DNA of 43,006 nt. Origin: Pseudomonadota bacterium (GTDB taxonomy: Bacteria; Pseudomonadota; Gammaproteobacteria; Burkholderiales; Burkholderiaceae). The stretch lies in assembly GCA_963205525.1 (NCBI GenBank), contig CAUJJP010000160.1, positions 1 to 43,006 on the forward strand, written 5' to 3'. Both the position numbers and the translations under genes were made by a program. Below, one piece after another: positions 41,250 to 43,006 of this stretch. The notes beneath the pieces are model-generated. The model was not told where the DNA came from, made no database searches, and saw nothing but the letters and a program-made list of their open reading frames with translations. How positions within the stretch are numbered: position 1 is the first letter of the stretch; each line of letters starts with the position of its first letter.

Positions 41250-42548
41250 TCAGCCCTGCACCGTGCCGCGCGCCTCGCCGAAGCCGATGCGCGCGCGGCC
41301 GGCACCGCTGCAGACGGCGCGCAGGATCACGGTGTCGCCGTCGTGCAGGAAGCTGCGGATCTCGCCGCTGGCGAGCGTGAGCGGCTGCTTGCCGCCGTGC
41401 GTGAGTTCGAGCATGGAGCCACCCTGGCCGGGGCCCGGGCCGCTCTGGGTGCCGCTGCCCAGCAGGTCGCCGGGCTGCAGGTTGCAGCCACCCACGGTGT
41501 GGTGGCTCAGCAGCTGCGCCACCGTCCACCAGCTGTCGCGGAAGTTGCTCTGCATCAGGCGCTGCGGGGCGCTCATCTTCGGTGTCTGCAGCCAGACTTC
41601 GAGCGCGATGTCGATGCCGCCGGCGGCGCTGTTGAAGGCCGAGCTCAGGTAGGGCAGGGGCTGCGGCTCGCCGGCCGGGTGGGCGAACGGGACCCGGTAG
41701 GGCGCCAGCGCCTCGCGGGTGACGACCCAGGGCGAGATCGTGCTGGCGAAGTTCTTGGACAGGAAGGGCCCCAGCGGCTGGTACTCCCAGGCCTGGAGGT
41801 CGCGCGCCGACCAGTCGTTGAGCAGCACCATGCCGAACCAGTCCTCCTCCGCCTGCTCCATGGTCTTGGGTTCGCCCAGGGCGTTGCCGCAGCCCACCAG
41901 CACGCCGAGCTCGAGCTCGTAGTCCAGCCGCTTGCAGGGGCCGAAATCCGGGCTCGTGCTGCCGGCCGCGGGTGCGGTCTGGCCCGTCGGTCGCTTCACC
42001 CGCTGCGGGCTGACGCCAATCGACGAGACCCGGCCGTGGTAGCCGATGGGCACCCATTTGTAGTTTGGGAGCAACGGATTGTCGGGCCGGAACAGCTTGC
42101 CGACCGCGCTCGCGTGGTGGATGCCGGTGTAGAAGTCGGTGTAGTCGCCGATCGCACAGGGCAGCGACATCTCGGCCTGCGCCTGCGGCAGCAGGCACAG
42201 CTCGAGGAAGGGGCCTTGCTCGCTGTCCTCGGCCAGGGCCGCCGAGAGCGCGCCGCGCAGGCGCTCGCGTGCCGGCCGGCCCAGGGCCATGAAGGCGTTC
42301 AGGTCGCCCGCGGCCAGCGGCTGCAGCAGCTCGGCCACACCGTCCGCCCAGGGGCATTGTTCGAGCGCGAGCTTCAGGTCCAGCACCTGGTCGCCGATCG
42401 CGACCCCGATGCGCCAGGGCTGCTCGCTGTGCGCCGGCCGGAAGCGGCCGAAGGGCAGGTTCTGGATCGGGAAGTCGCAATCGGGCCGGTTGGCCGATTC
42501 GACCCAGCTGCGCAGCGCCGGGTCGTGGGTGGCGTCGGTGAGCTTCAT
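41250..42548 (-). CDS. fahA: Fumarylacetoacetase
   Basis: Hydrolyses fumarylacetoacetate to fumarate and acetoacetate, the last step of tyrosine/homogentisate breakdown. It is 432 residues. Metal and catalytic residues align well with mammalian enzyme motifs: Asp138 (DYTDFY), His145 (GIHHAS), Glu201 and Glu203 (ELELG), Asp235 (LLNDWSARD), Lys255 (LSKNFAS). It has the GSGTQSGP loop near the C-terminus. It follows the DUF2783 gene by 36 bp, and ends the aromatic-catabolism part of the window. Confidence 0.96.
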   Translation of the reverse strand: MKLTDATHDPALRSWVESANRPDCDFPIQNLPFGRFRPAHSEQPWRIGVAIGDQVLDLKLALEQCPWADGVAELLQPLAAGDLNAFMALGRPARERLRGALSAALAEDSEQGPFLELCLLPQAQAEMSLPCAIGDYTDFYTGIHHASAVGKLFRPDNPLLPNYKWVPIGYHGRVSSIGVSPQRVKRPTGQTAPAAGSTSPDFGPCKRLDYELELGVLVGCGNALGEPKTMEQAEEDWFGMVLLNDWSARDLQAWEYQPLGPFLSKNFASTISPWVVTREALAPYRVPFAHPAGEPQPLPYLSSAFNSAAGGIDIALEVWLQTPKMSAPQRLMQSNFRDSWWTVAQLLSHHTVGGCNLQPGDLLGSGTQSGPGPGQGGSMLELTHGGKQPLTLASGEIRSFLHDGDTVILRAVCSGAGRARIGFGEARGTVQG

Positions 42549-42584
42549 GGCGTCTGGCTGCGTGGGGCAGCGGTTGGCGGGGCT

Positions 42585-42848
42585 TCAGGGGCAGAGCTTG
42601 TCGACGTCGCGGCGCGCGATCGCGATCGCCTCTTCGAGCACGCGCAGGTCGCCGATGTGGTTGGCCAGCAGCAGCAGCAGGCGTGCCTGCAGCATCTCGC
42701 TCTGGGCGTCGCTCAGGCCGCGCTGGCTGCTCAGCAGCCGGTCGTAGAAGGCGTCGCCCGGCATGTAGGGGTGGCGGTAGCGCTCGCCGGGGATGCCGAA
42801 GTGGGGCTGGGTGTTCAGGTGTTGGGTCGTCATCGTGCGCTCCGTCAT
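42585..42848 (-). CDS. DUF2783-type small protein
   Basis: An 87-residue hydrophilic, helical protein resembling the DUF2783 family: IPGERYRHPYMPGDAFYDRL and a helical QARLLLLLANHIGDLRVLEE. Function unknown; family members sit next to flavoprotein hydroxylases of aromatic pathways. Its ATG at 42848 overlaps the stop of the upstream hydroxylase by 4 bp; a second in-frame ATG at 42833 is equally plausible. It leads directly into fahA, suggesting a role in the same pathway. Confidence 0.8.
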   Translation of the reverse strand: MTERTMTTQHLNTQPHFGIPGERYRHPYMPGDAFYDRLLSSQRGLSDAQSEMLQARLLLLLANHIGDLRVLEEAIAIARRDVDKLCP

Positions 42849-43006
42849 TGACCGCCGGCACGCCGCAGCGCGGTGCGCACCGCGGCGGCGTTGAAGCTGC
42901 GCCAGCGCGCGGCCACGTGCTGGTCGGGCCGGATCAGGTAGCAGGTGCCGGCCTGCGCATCGCAGCGGCGCGCCACCAGTCCCTGCAGGTCCTGCAACGC
43001 GGCCAC
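42845..43006 (-). CDS. FAD-dependent aromatic hydroxylase (C-terminal end only)
   Basis: The last 53 residues of a gene that enters from the right window edge. They contain CYLIRPDQHVAARWRSF, the conserved C-terminal stretch of FAD-dependent phenol hydroxylase/MhpA-type monooxygenases. Such enzymes next to DUF2783 and fahA would supply homogentisate or a similar ring-fission precursor (for instance 3-hydroxyphenylacetate 6-hydroxylase), which is inference. Its stop overlaps the DUF2783 start. Confidence 0.8.
   Translation of the reverse strand: MAALQDLQGLVARRCDAQAGTCYLIRPDQHVAARWRSFNAAAVRTALRRAGGQ

Overview
The window looks like a chromosomal stretch from a very GC-rich betaproteobacterium of the order Burkholderiales (Comamonadaceae / Rubrivivax-Ideonella-like). 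Grounds: the gene orders bamE-dapB-exbB-exbD-leuS divergent from fur, hpf-ptsN-hprK, and glnE divergent from yhdP-nitrilase; overwhelmingly G/C third codon positions; and the presence of a rhombosortase. No phage, transposon, CRISPR or RNA gene was seen. It is mostly housekeeping DNA with some accessory pieces.

Layout. 1-3630 (minus): envelope/lysine/translation operon bamE-dapB-exbB-exbD-leuS (leuS cut by the window edge). 3729-4160: fur. 4345-6341 (minus): hpf-ptsN-hprK, the nitrogen-PTS and ribosome-hibernation block. 6496-7800: an unrecognised anchored protein, divergent from corA (7949-8926). 9030-9470: a periplasmic TonB-C-like protein, then about 400 bp of repeat-bearing non-coding DNA. 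9873-14883 (minus): tight operon glnE, rhombosortase, EamA exporter, glutathione transferase. 14981-19872 (plus): yhdP and a nitrilase-family hydrolase. 19908-23016: small membrane proteins, an aldo/keto reductase, murU and a hemerythrin. 23127-26178: transketolase and GAPDH. 26371-28302: a secreted subtilase whose C-terminus is a GlyGly-CTERM sorting signal, matching the rhombosortase 14 kb away. 28313-30212 (minus): SET-domain protein, birA without its repressor domain, and a SPOR-like protein. 30294-32933: topB. 33070-33581: a ParE-type toxin-antitoxin pair. 33688-35963: an ABC-2 exporter. 36162-37784: a Cache chemoreceptor with a convincing sigma-28 promoter. 37908-39715: proA and a LemA-like protein. 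39767-41029 (minus): an ArsR regulator and two c-type cytochromes, separated by a hairpin and five 11-bp iterons. 41250-43006 (minus): fumarylacetoacetase, a DUF2783 protein and the end of a flavoprotein hydroxylase, an aromatic (homogentisate-type) catabolic operon.

The most interesting items are the complete rhombosortase/GlyGly-CTERM protease pair, the iteron-bearing ArsR/cytochrome locus, the sigma-28 chemoreceptor promoter, a Z-DNA-prone tract in the topB divergent promoter, an octamer repeat running across a stop codon, and an uncharacterised conserved-looking anchored protein. I did not find a clearly undescribed multigene system. All functional statements come from reading the translated sequence; no database search was run.
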